Shown here: positions 17,607 to 27,014 of the stretch, one piece after another
How the letters are laid out: the number at the start of each line of letters is the position of its first letter
How positions within the stretch are numbered: the stretch's first letter is position 1
DNA from: Phaeobacter sp. A36a-5a
Lineage (GTDB): Bacteria; Pseudomonadota; Alphaproteobacteria; Rhodobacterales; Rhodobacteraceae
DNA: 64,000 bases
NCBI RefSeq assembly: GCF_037911135.1
Contig: NZ_JBBLYU010000002.1
Coordinates: 496,001-560,000 of the forward strand
Direction: 5' to 3'
Notes under the pieces: generated by a model
What the model was told of the DNA's origin: nothing
Database searches by the model: none
Seen by the model: only the letters and a program-made list of their open reading frames with translations
Program-made: the position numbers and the translations under genes

Positions 17607-18215
17607 TCAGCTCAGCCGCTTCAGCTCGGCGATCAGCTTGTTGATATCACCCTTGTTGCGGTCAAGGATGGCCCCGATCTCGGTGCGTTCGGTCAACAGC
17701 AGGTTCACGCCTTCGATGAACATGTTGTAGAATTTGTCGCGACCGGATTTATCGGACACGAGGAAGGTCACCTCAAACGGGGCCTGACCTTTCAGCTTGG
17801 CCAGCGATTTGATCTCATAACCCGCCTTGATCTTGCGCGCGGATTGCACCTCGACCGAACCGCCGATGAACTCGCGGAACCGCTTGCCGTATTTGCGGGA
17901 GATATAGCCCTGGAACGCATCGGCAAAAGCGTTCATCTGCGCGCCCGAGGCGCGGCGGGCATCCACACCCAGCGCATAGCGTGCCATGATGTTCACATCC
18001 GCATAGCGCACGAAAATCTTCTCGAAATCACGGATCATCGCGCCTTCGGACTTGCCGGAGGCGATGACCTTGTTGATGTCGCCAACGACGCTGCCGACAA
18101 GGCTGCGCGCGGCGGCTTCACTCAGGGCAAGCACTTTACCGGGCAGGGCGGCCAGCCCGAGAAAGGCAACGCCAGTGGCCAGGAAACTGCGGCGGGTCAG
18201 AAAATTACTCGGCAT
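17607..18215 (-). CDS. mlaC: MlaC-type phospholipid shuttle (Ttg2D family)
   Basis: A periplasmic lipid carrier that would ferry phospholipids between outer and inner membrane. The protein is 202 residues. Its N-terminus has RRSFLATGVAFLGLAALPGKVLA, a twin-arginine-like signal, followed by the MlaC/Ttg2D fold (INKVIASG, YADVNIMARYALG, FREFIGGSVEV, EGVNLLLTERTEIGAIL). The start is placed at MPSNFLTRRSF, overlapping the end of mlaA by 11 bases. The transporter core MlaFEDB is not in this window. Confidence 0.9.
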   Translation of the reverse strand: MPSNFLTRRSFLATGVAFLGLAALPGKVLALSEAAARSLVGSVVGDINKVIASGKSEGAMIRDFEKIFVRYADVNIMARYALGVDARRASGAQMNAFADAFQGYISRKYGKRFREFIGGSVEVQSARKIKAGYEIKSLAKLKGQAPFEVTFLVSDKSGRDKFYNMFIEGVNLLLTERTEIGAILDRNKGDINKLIAELKRLS

Positions 18216-18984
18216 AGATGTCCTCATACGGATCTGAATAGGGATCGCCATAGACCCCTTCGTATTCACTTTGATCGCCGCCCAACTCGAAGCGGCGGTT
18301 CTGAAGGTAGATCAGCCGCGCCTGCGCGTAGCTGTCGGCGCTCTCATACAAAATCGAGTCGATGGTGTCGGAATATGTGCCACGATCCCCCAGACGACGC
18401 ACCACCTCGGCATAGATGCCGATGTTGTCGGCTGGATTATGCCGAGCGTAGCTGATCGGATTGGTGAAGAAATCCACCACGATGCCAGCCCCGTCGCGGG
18501 CGGTGGAGGGGCCAAAGAACGGCAGCTCGACATAGGCGCCTTCGCCAACACCCCAGACATGCAGCGTCTCGCCGAAATTGGTGTCCACACGCGGCACGTT
18601 GAAGTCAGAGGCCGGATCGCCAAGGCCGCCGATGCCGAAGATCGTATTGATCACAAAGCGCGATACAGCGATGCCCGATTCCTTGAAATTGCCCTGCAAC
18701 AGCGCATTCACCGCCTGACCCGGCATCGACAGGTTCTCGGCAAAGTTGTTGAAACTGGTCACCATATCCGGCGGCACAATCGCGACATAACCCTTGGCAG
18801 CGGGGCGAAAGGCAAAGCGGTCAACACCACGGTTGAAATTGTGAATGGACCGGTTGGTGTTCTCGTAAGGATCGAACACCTCACCCGACGCGCGCGAGAC
18901 ACTATCTTGGGTTGCGCAGCCTGCCAGTGTCGACGTAACAGTTACCAGGGCCATAATCAAAAAAGGTCGCAGCGGGAAGGTCAT
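18205..18984 (-). CDS. mlaA: MlaA/VacJ family outer-membrane lipoprotein
   Basis: An outer-membrane component of phospholipid retrograde transport. The 259-residue precursor has a lipoprotein signal ending at the lipobox LAGC, then the VacJ core (FDPYENTNRSIHNFNRGVDRF, NTIFGIGGLGDPA, TNFGETLHVWGVGEGAYVELPFFGP). The C-terminus is acidic and Tyr-rich (GVYGDPYSDPYEDIY), longer than in E. coli MlaA. The start MTFPLRPFL is chosen to give a compact signal peptide. The gene is upstream of and overlaps mlaC. Confidence 0.93.
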   Translation of the reverse strand: MTFPLRPFLIMALVTVTSTLAGCATQDSVSRASGEVFDPYENTNRSIHNFNRGVDRFAFRPAAKGYVAIVPPDMVTSFNNFAENLSMPGQAVNALLQGNFKESGIAVSRFVINTIFGIGGLGDPASDFNVPRVDTNFGETLHVWGVGEGAYVELPFFGPSTARDGAGIVVDFFTNPISYARHNPADNIGIYAEVVRRLGDRGTYSDTIDSILYESADSYAQARLIYLQNRRFELGGDQSEYEGVYGDPYSDPYEDIYAE

Positions 18985-19168
18985 TCGCTTCGGTGTCCAA
19001 TCTGTCTGCTGTGGGCGCGTTGGACCCACTTAGGGTGTTTCTCAGCTCTGCCTAGTCAGAGACTGGGCTTGTTTACACAGTTGTGGCAGATTTGGAACAT
19101 ATGTGGTCCGGTTTTCTGCGCGCGTGGCTGATACATAGGGCATATTGACAGGGAATTGCAGACCTCTC

Positions 19169-20899
19169 ATGACGAAAACTACTAATAAATCCGGCTTCGA
19201 TGAGCTGCGGGCGCATCGTCGCCGCAGTCGTGGTCTCTATTGGTCGGTCGGTATCTTCAGCTTCTTCGTGAATATGCTGATGCTGACGGGACCGCTATAC
19301 ATGATGCAGGTCTATGACCGGGTGCTGGGCAGCCGGTCGGTGGCGACGCTGATCGCGCTGTCACTGCTGGTGGTGTTTCTCTACGGCACCATGGGTATTC
19401 TGGATTATGCGCGCGGTCGCATTCTGTCGCGGGCCGGGGCGCGGTTTCAGGCCGGGCTGGACCAGCGCGTGTTCGATGCCATGATCCGCCGTTCCGCGGT
19501 GGCTCAGGATCCGGTGGCGCAGACCGGTCTCAGCGATTTGGAATCGGTGCAACGTCTGATCGCCTCGCCGGTGCTCGGTGCCGCATTCGATCTGCCCTGG
19601 ACGCCGATCTTCCTGTTTGGCATCGCTCTGTTCCACCCCTGGCTCGGGCTGCTGGCGCTTGGCGGTGGCGCGGTTCTCATCGCCATCGCGGTGCTGAACC
19701 AGTTCCTGTCGCGCCGCCCGCAGATGCAGGCGGGCATTTCCGGCCACCGGGCCAATCTGATGTCCGAGGAAATCCGCACCGAAGCGGAGATGATCCAGTC
19801 GATGGGTATGCGCCGCGCCGCGTTTCAGCGCTGGAAAGCGGGCCGCGATGCCGCACTGGTGGACAGTGTCGCCGCCAGCGACGTTGGCGGCGGCTTCACC
19901 ACATTGACCAAAACCCTGCGCCTGTTCCTGCAATCGGCGATGCTGGGTCTGGGCGCCTATCTGGTGCTGCAGAACGAGGTGACCGCCGGCGCGATGATCG
20001 CAGGCTCGATCCTGATGGGCCGGGCGCTGGCGCCTATCGAACTGGCGCTTGGTCAATGGGCGATGGTGCAGCGCGCGCTGAAGGGCTGGCGCAATCTCGC
20101 CGAGCTGCTGGAGAAAGTCCCGGAAGAGCCGCAGCGCACCGAATTGCCCAAACCCTCCGCCAATCTCGAAGTACAGGCGCTGGCGGTGGTGCCGCCGGGG
20201 GACAGCCGTCCGCAGCTGCGCAATGTCAGCTTCCGGGTGCAGCCGGGTCAGGCCATCGGCGTGATCGGCCCCTCAGGCTCCGGCAAATCCACCCTCGCGC
20301 GGGCACTGACCGGCGCCTGGCGCCCGGCGGCGGGCACGGTGCGGCTGGATGGCGCCTCGCTGGAGCAATACGCCCCCGAGGTGCTGGGCCAGAACATCGG
20401 CTACCTGCCGCAGCGCGTGCAGCTGTTCGAAGGCACCATTGCCCAGAACATCGCCCGGCTGGCGTCCAACCCGGATTCCGAAAAAGTCGTCGCCGCCGCG
20501 AAAAAGGCTGCGGCCCATGATATGATCGTGCATCTGCCCGATGGCTATGACACCCGGATCACGGCTGGGGGTGGGCGGCTCTCCGGCGGTCAGATGCAGC
20601 GTGTCGCCCTGGCGCGCGCGCTTTATGACGATCCGGTGATCGTCATTCTGGATGAGCCGAATTCGAACCTCGACAACGACGGGTCGGTGGCGCTCAACCG
20701 GGCGATCAAACAGCTCAAGGCCGATGGCAGATCGGTGCTGATCATGGCCCATCGCCCGGCGGCCATTCAGGAATGTGACCTTTTGCTGGTCATTGATCAG
20801 GGGATCCAGACCGCCTTTGGCCCCAAGGACAAGGTCCTGCGGGAAATGGTTTCGAACCACCAGAGCATTCAACAGGCAGCGCCAGGAGGTGTGCGATGA
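19169..20899 (+). CDS. Type I secretion ABC transporter (PrtD-type)
   Basis: An inner-membrane ATPase/permease of a type I secretion system. The N-terminal half (residues 20-300) has about six helices. The C-terminal nucleotide-binding domain has Walker A GPSGSGKS, signature LSGGQ, Walker B VIVILDEP and the H-loop MAHRP. There is no N-terminal C39 peptidase domain, which matches PrtD/HasD exporters that recognise C-terminal signals. The start at ATG 19169 (MTKTTNKSG) is preferred over TTG 19145. It overlaps the next gene by ATGA. No RTX-type substrate or TolC partner is adjacent. Confidence 0.93.
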   Translation: MTKTTNKSGFDELRAHRRRSRGLYWSVGIFSFFVNMLMLTGPLYMMQVYDRVLGSRSVATLIALSLLVVFLYGTMGILDYARGRILSRAGARFQAGLDQRVFDAMIRRSAVAQDPVAQTGLSDLESVQRLIASPVLGAAFDLPWTPIFLFGIALFHPWLGLLALGGGAVLIAIAVLNQFLSRRPQMQAGISGHRANLMSEEIRTEAEMIQSMGMRRAAFQRWKAGRDAALVDSVAASDVGGGFTTLTKTLRLFLQSAMLGLGAYLVLQNEVTAGAMIAGSILMGRALAPIELALGQWAMVQRALKGWRNLAELLEKVPEEPQRTELPKPSANLEVQALAVVPPGDSRPQLRNVSFRVQPGQAIGVIGPSGSGKSTLARALTGAWRPAAGTVRLDGASLEQYAPEVLGQNIGYLPQRVQLFEGTIAQNIARLASNPDSEKVVAAAKKAAAHDMIVHLPDGYDTRITAGGGRLSGGQMQRVALARALYDDPVIVILDEPNSNLDNDGSVALNRAIKQLKADGRSVLIMAHRPAAIQECDLLLVIDQGIQTAFGPKDKVLREMVSNHQSIQQAAPGGVR

Positions 20900-22212
20900 A
20901 CCAGACCGATACCGGGGCCACATCCTGGTCCGCCCGCCGTCCGCTGCTGATCGGCCTGTTCGGCGTTGTGATCCTGCTCGGGGGCTTTGGCACCTGGTCG
21001 GTTGCCACCTCCATCGCCGGTGCCATTGTGGCCTCGGGCCGGATTGAGGTCGACCGCAACCGGCAGGTTGTGCAGCACCTCGACGGCGGCATCGTGCAGG
21101 ACATTCTGGTGGAAGAGGGCGACACCGTGGCCGAGGGCGCGGTGCTGCTGCGGCTGGATGCCAAGGAGCTGTACTCGCAACTGGTCATCACCGAAGGTCA
21201 GCTGTTTGAACTGATGGCACGCCGCGCGCGCCTTGATGCCGAGCGGGACAGTGCCGAGACGGTTGAGTTCGACGCCGAGCTTTCCGAACTGGCCGAAACC
21301 CGGCCAGAGGTGGCCGATCTTATGCAGGGCCAGCTCCGCCTGTTTCAGGCGCGCAAGGATTCAGTGGCGCGCGAAATCGACCAGCTGGAAAAACGGCGCT
21401 CGCAGATACAGGATCAGATCAAAGGCGTTCTGGCGCAGCAGGCCTCGCGCCGCACCCAGCTCGAGCTGATCGAGGAGGAGCTGGCAAACCAGCAGTCGCT
21501 GCTGGATCGCGGGCTGGCGCAGGCCGGAACGGTTCTGAACCTGCGCCGGACCGAGGCCGACCTGCAAGGTTCGCTGGGCGAGCTGATTGCCACCGAGGCC
21601 CAGGCCGAGGGGCGCATCACCGAAATCGACATCGAAATCCTCAAACTGGGCACCCAGCAGCGCGAGCAGGCCATCACCCGGCTGCGCGATCTGCGCTATC
21701 AGGAGCTGGAACTGGCCGAGACCCGCCGCGCGCTGAAGGAACGTCTGGCGCGGCTCGATATCACTGCACCGGTCTCCGGCATCGTCTATGGTCTGCAGGT
21801 CCATACGCCGCGCTCGGTGATCCGGGCGGCGGAGCCGGTGCTTTATCTGGTGCCGCAGGACAGGCCGCTGGTGATTGCCGCGCAGGTGGCCCCCACCGAT
21901 GTCGATCAGATCTATGTCGGTCAGCCGGTGACCCTGCGCTTCCCGGCTCTGGATCAGCGCCTGACGCCGGAACTTTTCGGTACGGTGAAACAGGTCTCTG
22001 CCGATGCGTTTGAGGATCAGGCGAGCAAGCTCTCCTACTACCGCACCGAGATCGAACTGGATCCCGGCCAGCTGGAAACCCTGCCCGAGGGCACGGTGCT
22101 GATCCCCGGTATGCCGGTCGAAGGATACATCCGCACCGCCGAGCGCACGCCGCTGGCCTATCTCGTGAAACCCCTTGCCGACTACTTCGTCAAAGCCTTC
22201 AGGGAAAGCTGA
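20896..22212 (+). CDS. HlyD-family type I secretion adaptor
   Basis: A periplasmic membrane-fusion protein linking the ABC exporter to the outer-membrane channel. Of 438 residues, the first 40 hold the single anchor helix (LLIGLFGVVILLGGFGTWSVA). The biotinyl-lipoyl half motif QHLDGGIVQDILVEEGDTV follows, then about 150 residues of coiled coil rich in Glu/Arg/Gln/Leu, the second lipoyl half (LDITAPVSGIVYGLQVH) and a beta-barrel domain. The gene is translationally coupled to the ATPase and followed by a strong terminator. Confidence 0.93.
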   Translation: MNQTDTGATSWSARRPLLIGLFGVVILLGGFGTWSVATSIAGAIVASGRIEVDRNRQVVQHLDGGIVQDILVEEGDTVAEGAVLLRLDAKELYSQLVITEGQLFELMARRARLDAERDSAETVEFDAELSELAETRPEVADLMQGQLRLFQARKDSVAREIDQLEKRRSQIQDQIKGVLAQQASRRTQLELIEEELANQQSLLDRGLAQAGTVLNLRRTEADLQGSLGELIATEAQAEGRITEIDIEILKLGTQQREQAITRLRDLRYQELELAETRRALKERLARLDITAPVSGIVYGLQVHTPRSVIRAAEPVLYLVPQDRPLVIAAQVAPTDVDQIYVGQPVTLRFPALDQRLTPELFGTVKQVSADAFEDQASKLSYYRTEIELDPGQLETLPEGTVLIPGMPVEGYIRTAERTPLAYLVKPLADYFVKAFRES

Positions 22213-22247
22213 CGGGGCCGAGCAGCGCGAAGCCGCGGACACGTCGC

Positions 22248-22275
22248 AAAACCGCCCCACCCGGGGCGGTTTTTT
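22248..22275 (+). terminator. Terminator of the type I secretion operon
   Basis: AAAACCGCCCC, loop ACCC, GGGGCGGTTTTTT: an 11-base perfect stem with a T run, 35 bases past the stop. Confidence 0.95.
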
Positions 22276-22337
22276 GCTTTCCGCCCTGCCGCTTCCCGGT
22301 TAGCGTTCCGCAAAACCTGATGCAAAGGACTGCACCC

Positions 22338-22796
22338 ATGGATATCGAAGCCAAACTCAAAGAACTGGGCATTCAGCTGCCGAGCGCACCGGCCCCGGCT
22401 GCCAATTACGTCCCCTATGTCGTGGTCGGCGATATGGTCTACATCTCCGGCCAGATCTCGGCCGGCCCCGAAGGGCTGATCACCGGCAAACTGGGCGCCG
22501 ACATGGATGTGGCCGCAGGTCAGAAAGCCGCCCGCCAATGTGCCATCGCGCTGCTGGCGCAGCTGAAAGCCGCCTGTGACGGCGATCTCAATCGCCTGAA
22601 GCGCGTCGTCAAACTCGGCGCTTTTGTGAATTCCACCGACAGTTTCACCGACCAGCCGCAGGTGGTGAACGGCGCTTCCGATCTGATGGTCGAAGTGCTG
22701 GGCGATGCCGGCCGTCATGCCCGTGCCGCCGTCAGTTCGCCTTCGCTGCCGCTGGGGGTCGCTGTGGAAATCGACGGCGTGTTCCAGATCTCATGA
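22338..22796 (+). CDS. RidA/YjgF family protein
   Basis: A 152-residue member of the RidA (reactive imine/enamine deaminase) superfamily. Family landmarks are YVVVGDMVYISGQIS, QCAIALLAQLKAA and the C-terminal HARAAVSSPSLPLGVAVEID, which carries the arginine expected to bind the substrate carboxylate. Length and sequence fit the YjgF-like subgroup that is not canonical RidA, so 2-aminoacrylate deaminase activity is likely but not certain. It is the first gene of a four-gene overlapping operon to 25090. Confidence 0.88.
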   Translation: MDIEAKLKELGIQLPSAPAPAANYVPYVVVGDMVYISGQISAGPEGLITGKLGADMDVAAGQKAARQCAIALLAQLKAACDGDLNRLKRVVKLGAFVNSTDSFTDQPQVVNGASDLMVEVLGDAGRHARAAVSSPSLPLGVAVEIDGVFQIS

Positions 22797-23566
22797 GAGC
22801 TGACCTGCCTGCCGCACTCCTGCGCCAGCCCATAACCCATCGCGCGCTGCATGATGTGCGCGATGGCCGCCCGGAAAACAGCCGCGCCGCCATGCGCGCC
22901 GCGATCGAGGCTGGCTATGGTATCGAAATGGATTTGCAGCTGTCCTCGGACGGCTGCGCCATGGTGTTTCACGATTACGCCCTGGACCGGCTGGCCGAAG
23001 GCACCGGTCTGGTGGCGGATCACACCCGCGATCAGCTGCGCGCGATCCCGCTCAAGGGCGGTGACGGTGAATGTATCCCCGATCTGGCCGAGATCCTTGA
23101 TCTGGTGGCAGGCCGTGCGCCGCTGCTGATCGAGCTGAAGGATCAGGACGGCGATATGGGCCCCAACATCGGCGCGCTGGAGGCAGACACCCTGCGCCAG
23201 TTGCAGGGCTACAAGGGCGATGTCGCCCTGATGTCCTTCAACCCGCATTCCGTGGCAGAGCTGGCACGGCTGGCGCCCGAGGTGCCGCGCGGACTGACCA
23301 CTAGCGCCTATGATCCGGTCAGCTGGCGCGAATTGAGCACGCCGACCTGCGACCACCTGCGCGCGATCCCCGATTTCGACCGCGTCGAAGCCAGTTTCAT
23401 CAGTCACGAGGTGCAGGACCTCGGCCGGGATCGCGTCACGCAGCTGCGTGATCAGGGAGTGCCGATCCTGTGCTGGACGGTGACCTCTGCCGCGATGGAA
23501 ACCGAGGCACGCAAAATTGCGCATAATGTCACCTTCGAGCGCTATCTTTCTGATATTCCGGGTTGA
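22793..23566 (+). CDS. Glycerophosphodiester phosphodiesterase family protein
   Basis: A TIM-barrel phosphodiesterase of 257 residues releasing glycerol-3-phosphate from glycerophosphodiesters. Catalytic histidines lie in THRALHD and MVFHDYALDRL, and metal-binding acids in ENS and GIEMDLQLS. There is no signal peptide, so it is a cytoplasmic UgpQ-like enzyme. The usual AHRG is replaced by THRA, a mild deviation. It overlaps ridA by ATGA. Confidence 0.85.
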   Translation: MRADLPAALLRQPITHRALHDVRDGRPENSRAAMRAAIEAGYGIEMDLQLSSDGCAMVFHDYALDRLAEGTGLVADHTRDQLRAIPLKGGDGECIPDLAEILDLVAGRAPLLIELKDQDGDMGPNIGALEADTLRQLQGYKGDVALMSFNPHSVAELARLAPEVPRGLTTSAYDPVSWRELSTPTCDHLRAIPDFDRVEASFISHEVQDLGRDRVTQLRDQGVPILCWTVTSAAMETEARKIAHNVTFERYLSDIPG

Positions 23567-23612
23567 ACCCGTCCGCGACGGACACAGATACTGTCTGTCG
23601 CGGAGGCATTGA

Positions 23613-24800
23613 ATGGAACAGGCGCAGATCGAAATCGAAGTGCTGGCTGCGCTGTCGCAGCTGGAGGCTGCGGAATGGGACGCCTGCGCCTGTCCCGAGG
23701 CGGCTGATGGCGGCCCACCGCTCGACCCCTTTACCACCTACCGGTTCCTGTCGGCGCTGGAGGACAGCGGGTCGGTGGGGCGGGGCACCGGCTGGCAGCC
23801 GCAGTATCTGACCGCGCGGCGCGACGGCCTGCTGATTGCCTGCGCCCCGATGTATGTGAAATCCCACAGCCAGGGCGAATATATCTTCGACCACAACTGG
23901 GCCCATGCCTATGAACGCGCAGGCGGGCATTACTATCCCAAACTTCAGATCGCGGCCCCCTTTACCCCCGCGACAGGCCGCCGCTTTCTGGTCAGGCCCG
24001 GGTATGAAGGCGTGGGCCAGTCCGCGCTGGTACAGGGCGCCGTGCAGCTTGCCGCCAATAACCGCGTCTCCTCGCTGCATGTCACCTTCTGCACCGAGGA
24101 TGAGGCCGCCATGGGCGCCGAAATGGGTCTGATGGCGCGGGTCACCCAGCAGTTTCACTGGCTGAACGACGGCTACCGCAGCTTTGACGATTTCCTCGCC
24201 GCGCTAGCGTCGCGCAAACGCAAGACCATCCGCAAGGAACGCGCTCAGGCGCAGGGCTTCGGCGGCGAGATCCGCTGTTACCACGGCAGCGATCTGCGCC
24301 GCGAACACTGGGATGCCTTCTGGACCTTCTATCAGGACACCGGCGCGCGCAAATGGGGCTCGCCCTATCTCAGCCGCGCGTTCTTTGACATCGCCCATGA
24401 CACCATGGCCGACGACATGCTGCTGATTCTTGCCGAACGCGACGGGATACCGGTGGCCGGTGCACTGAATTTCCTAGGCCGTGAGACGCTTTACGGTCGC
24501 TACTGGGGGTGCACCGAACACCACCCCTGTCTGCACTTCGAACTGTGCTACTATCAGGCTATTGAACACGCGATTGCGCGTGGTCTGACGGCCGTCGAAG
24601 CAGGCGCGCAGGGCGAACATAAACTGGCGCGCGGCTATCTGCCCCGGCAGACCCACAGCCTGCATTGGGTGGGCGATCCCGGCTTTGCCGATGCAATTGC
24701 CCGCTATCTGGACGCCGAACGCGGCGCCATCGAGGAAGAGATCGAGATCCTGACGGACTACGGTCCGTTCCGCAAACCCCATGTGGAGGAGCAACAATGA
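23613..24800 (+). CDS. FemAB-like acyltransferase family (DUF482)
   Basis: A 395-residue cytoplasmic protein matching my recollection of the DUF482/COG3146 family, which shares the GNAT-like FemAB fold. Landmarks are [62 protein letters not shown] and [14 protein letters not shown]. The true substrate is unknown; annotation as a peptidoglycan-bridge enzyme is by fold only. It lies 46 bases after the phosphodiesterase gene and overlaps phhB by ATGA. Confidence 0.85.
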   Translation: MEQAQIEIEVLAALSQLEAAEWDACACPEAADGGPPLDPFTTYRFLSALEDSGSVGRGTGWQPQYLTARRDGLLIACAPMYVKSHSQGEYIFDHNWAHAYERAGGHYYPKLQIAAPFTPATGRRFLVRPGYEGVGQSALVQGAVQLAANNRVSSLHVTFCTEDEAAMGAEMGLMARVTQQFHWLNDGYRSFDDFLAALASRKRKTIRKERAQAQGFGGEIRCYHGSDLRREHWDAFWTFYQDTGARKWGSPYLSRAFFDIAHDTMADDMLLILAERDGIPVAGALNFLGRETLYGRYWGCTEHHPCLHFELCYYQAIEHAIARGLTAVEAGAQGEHKLARGYLPRQTHSLHWVGDPGFADAIARYLDAERGAIEEEIEILTDYGPFRKPHVEEQQ

Positions 24801-25090
24801 CCGAGAAACTTTCTGAAGCCACCCGTGGCCCGCTGCTGGACCCGCTGTTCAGCGCCGGATGGGAGGTGGTCGAGGGCCGCGACGCCATCACCAAGACCTA
24901 TAAATTCGCCAGCTTCGTCGATGCCTTTGGCTGGATGACGCGGGCTGCGATCTGGGCCGAAAAATGGGACCACCACCCGGAATGGAGCAATGTCTACAAT
25001 ACCGTTACAGTGACCCTGACCACCCATGACGTCGGCGGTATCAGCGCGCTGGACGCCAAGCTGGCGCGCAAGATGGAGAGCCTTGTCTGA
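24797..25090 (+). CDS. phhB: Pterin-4a-carbinolamine dehydratase
   Basis: A 97-residue enzyme that recycles tetrahydrobiopterin by dehydrating the 4a-carbinolamine. The active-site signature EKWDHHPEW is intact, and the second family motif TTHDVGGIS follows. The start overlaps the previous stop (ATGA) and has GGAGGAG upstream. No phenylalanine hydroxylase gene is in the window, so the partner hydroxylase, if any, is elsewhere; an alternative role in molybdopterin metabolism is known for some homologues. Confidence 0.92.
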   Translation: MTEKLSEATRGPLLDPLFSAGWEVVEGRDAITKTYKFASFVDAFGWMTRAAIWAEKWDHHPEWSNVYNTVTVTLTTHDVGGISALDAKLARKMESLV

Positions 25091-25120
25091 CAGGCGCCGT
25101 CTTCATCCCCGGTAGAATGA

Positions 25121-25160
25121 CAAGAGAGGCACGGGTATCCGCGCCTCTCTTGGTGTTTCT
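25121..25160. terminator. Terminator between phhB and peroxiredoxin
   Basis: CAAGAGAGGC ... GCCTCTCTTG is a 10-base perfect stem with a 12-base loop, followed by GTGTTTCT on the plus strand. It sits between convergent genes and could serve both. Confidence 0.75.
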
Positions 25161-25190
25161 AGCGCCCCGATCTTGGTCTGGGGCAGGGGC

Positions 25191-25679
25191 TCAGCCCATC
25201 GCCTCCAGCAGGGCCTCGCCTGCCGACAGCTCACATTTGCCGGGCGAATCCTCGGCATTCATGATCTCGACCTTGCCGTCGCGGGCCAGCATCGCATAGC
25301 GCAGAGAGCGCCCGACCAGCCCCGCCGCAGGCGCGTCCAGCCGCATCCCGATCGCATCGGTAAAGCCGCATTCGGCGTCCGACAGCATGGTGATCCCCGC
25401 TGCACCGGCACCGGTCGCCTCTGACCAGGCCTGCATCACAAAGGGATCGTTGCCCGCAATGCAGATGATTTCATCCACGCCCTTGGCCGCCAGCGCCTCG
25501 GCGTTGCGCACGAAACTGGGCACATGGGCGGAATGGCAGGTCGGCGTAAACGCACCCGGCACCGCAAAGATCGCCACCGTGCGCCCCTTTGTCAGATCGC
25601 TGATCGCGACCTGCTCCGGCCCGTCCTTGCCCATCCGCGTCAATGTCGCCTCCGGCAGGCTGTCCCCTTGTGAAATCAT
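25191..25679 (-). CDS. Peroxiredoxin (Prx5 type)
   Basis: A thiol peroxidase of 162 residues. The peroxidatic cysteine lies in VPGAFTPTCHSAHVPSF, the Prx5-subfamily motif, with the resolving arginine region at IGMRLDAPAAGLVGRSLRYAML. The start MISQGDSLPEATL is supported by GAGAGGA 8 bases upstream; the in-frame extension to 25811 is atypical. It is divergent from the ferredoxin reductase gene, so both may answer to the same redox cue (inference). Confidence 0.92.
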   Translation of the reverse strand: MISQGDSLPEATLTRMGKDGPEQVAISDLTKGRTVAIFAVPGAFTPTCHSAHVPSFVRNAEALAAKGVDEIICIAGNDPFVMQAWSEATGAGAAGITMLSDAECGFTDAIGMRLDAPAAGLVGRSLRYAMLARDGKVEIMNAEDSPGKCELSAGEALLEAMG

Positions 25680-25802
25680 GCTGTGTTCCTCTCCGTGCTG
25701 ATTGTGTTTTATGTTCCCCCACATATAGGGTTCGGCAACAGCCTGACCAGCACGCAAACTGGCAATGGCATTTCCGAAAGACAGCAGAAGGCACAATAGC
25801 AA

Positions 25803-27014
25803 ATGACCCATTTTGTCGTGATCGGGGCAGGCCAGGCGGGGGCCTCGCTGGTGGCGCAGCTGCGCAAGCAGGGTTTTGACGGAGAGATTACGCTGATTGG
25901 CAGCGAACCCGTTGTGCCCTATCAGCGCCCGCCTCTGTCAAAGGCCTATCTCCTGGGGGAGATGGGGATGGACCGCCTGTTCCTGCGGCCCGAGAGTTTT
26001 TATGCCGAGGCCAATATCACCCTGAAACTCGGCCATCAGGTGCAGGCCATCGACCCGGCGGAGAAAACCGTGACGCTGGCGGATGAGGTGCTGCACTACG
26101 ATCAGCTGGCGCTCACCACCGGCTCCACCCCCCGCCGCCTGCCTGCGGCCATCGGCGGCGATCTGGGCGGGGTCTACGTCCTGCGCGATCTGGCGGATGT
26201 GGATGCCATGGCCCCGGCGGTCACGGATGGCGCGCGCACACTTATCGTCGGCGGTGGCTACATCGGGCTGGAGGCCGCAGCCGTCTGCGCCAAACGCGGG
26301 GTTGCCGTGACGCTGGTCGAGATGGCGGAGCGCATCCTGCAACGGGTCGCAGCTCCCGAAACCTCGGATTATTTCCGCGCGCTTCACACGGGCCACGGTG
26401 TTGATCTGCGCGAAGGCGTGGGTCTTGTGCGGCTGGAAGGCGAGGGCGGCGCCGTCAAACGCGCAGTGCTCAGCGATGGCAGCACGGTCGAGGTGGACTT
26501 CGTCATTGTCGGCGTCGGCATCACCCCGGCCACCGATCTGGCAGAGGCGGCAGGCCTCGCGCTGGAGAATGGCATCCGGGTGGATGAACAGGGCCGCACC
26601 TCGGATCCGTCGATCTGGGCGGCGGGCGATTGTGCGTCCTTCCCCTATCGCGGCAGCCGCATCCGGCTGGAAAGCGTGCCCAACGCCATTGACCAGGCCG
26701 AAGTCGCCGCCCGCAATATGCTCGGCGCGAATGAAACCTATGTGGCCAAACCCTGGTTCTGGTCCGATCAATACGACGTCAAACTGCAGATCGCGGGCCT
26801 CAACACAGGCTACGACAACGTGGTCAGCCGCACCGGCAGCGATGGCACCATGTCGTTCTGGTACTATACCGGCGATCAGCTGGTGGCGGTGGACGCAATG
26901 AATGATCCGCGCGCCTATATGGTTGCCAAACGTCTGATCGAGGCCGGGCGTACCGCTGACAAATCCGTCGTGGCGGACGCTGACGCGGATCTGAAGCCGC
27001 TGCTGCGCACATGA
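25803..27014 (+). CDS. Rubredoxin/ferredoxin reductase-type FAD oxidoreductase
   Basis: A 403-residue NAD(P)H-dependent flavoprotein of the ferredoxin/rubredoxin reductase group. It has an N-terminal FAD dinucleotide fold (VVIGAGQAGASLV), a PYQRPPLSKAYL segment, an NAD(P)H fold (LIVGGGYIGLEAAAV, about residue 145), the second FAD motif IWAAGDCASF, and a C-terminal dimer domain (PWFWSDQYDVKLQIAG). It would pass electrons to a ferredoxin or a Rieske oxygenase; no such partner is nearby. It overlaps rsmD by ATGA. Confidence 0.9.
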   Translation: MTHFVVIGAGQAGASLVAQLRKQGFDGEITLIGSEPVVPYQRPPLSKAYLLGEMGMDRLFLRPESFYAEANITLKLGHQVQAIDPAEKTVTLADEVLHYDQLALTTGSTPRRLPAAIGGDLGGVYVLRDLADVDAMAPAVTDGARTLIVGGGYIGLEAAAVCAKRGVAVTLVEMAERILQRVAAPETSDYFRALHTGHGVDLREGVGLVRLEGEGGAVKRAVLSDGSTVEVDFVIVGVGITPATDLAEAAGLALENGIRVDEQGRTSDPSIWAAGDCASFPYRGSRIRLESVPNAIDQAEVAARNMLGANETYVAKPWFWSDQYDVKLQIAGLNTGYDNVVSRTGSDGTMSFWYYTGDQLVAVDAMNDPRAYMVAKRLIEAGRTADKSVVADADADLKPLLRT

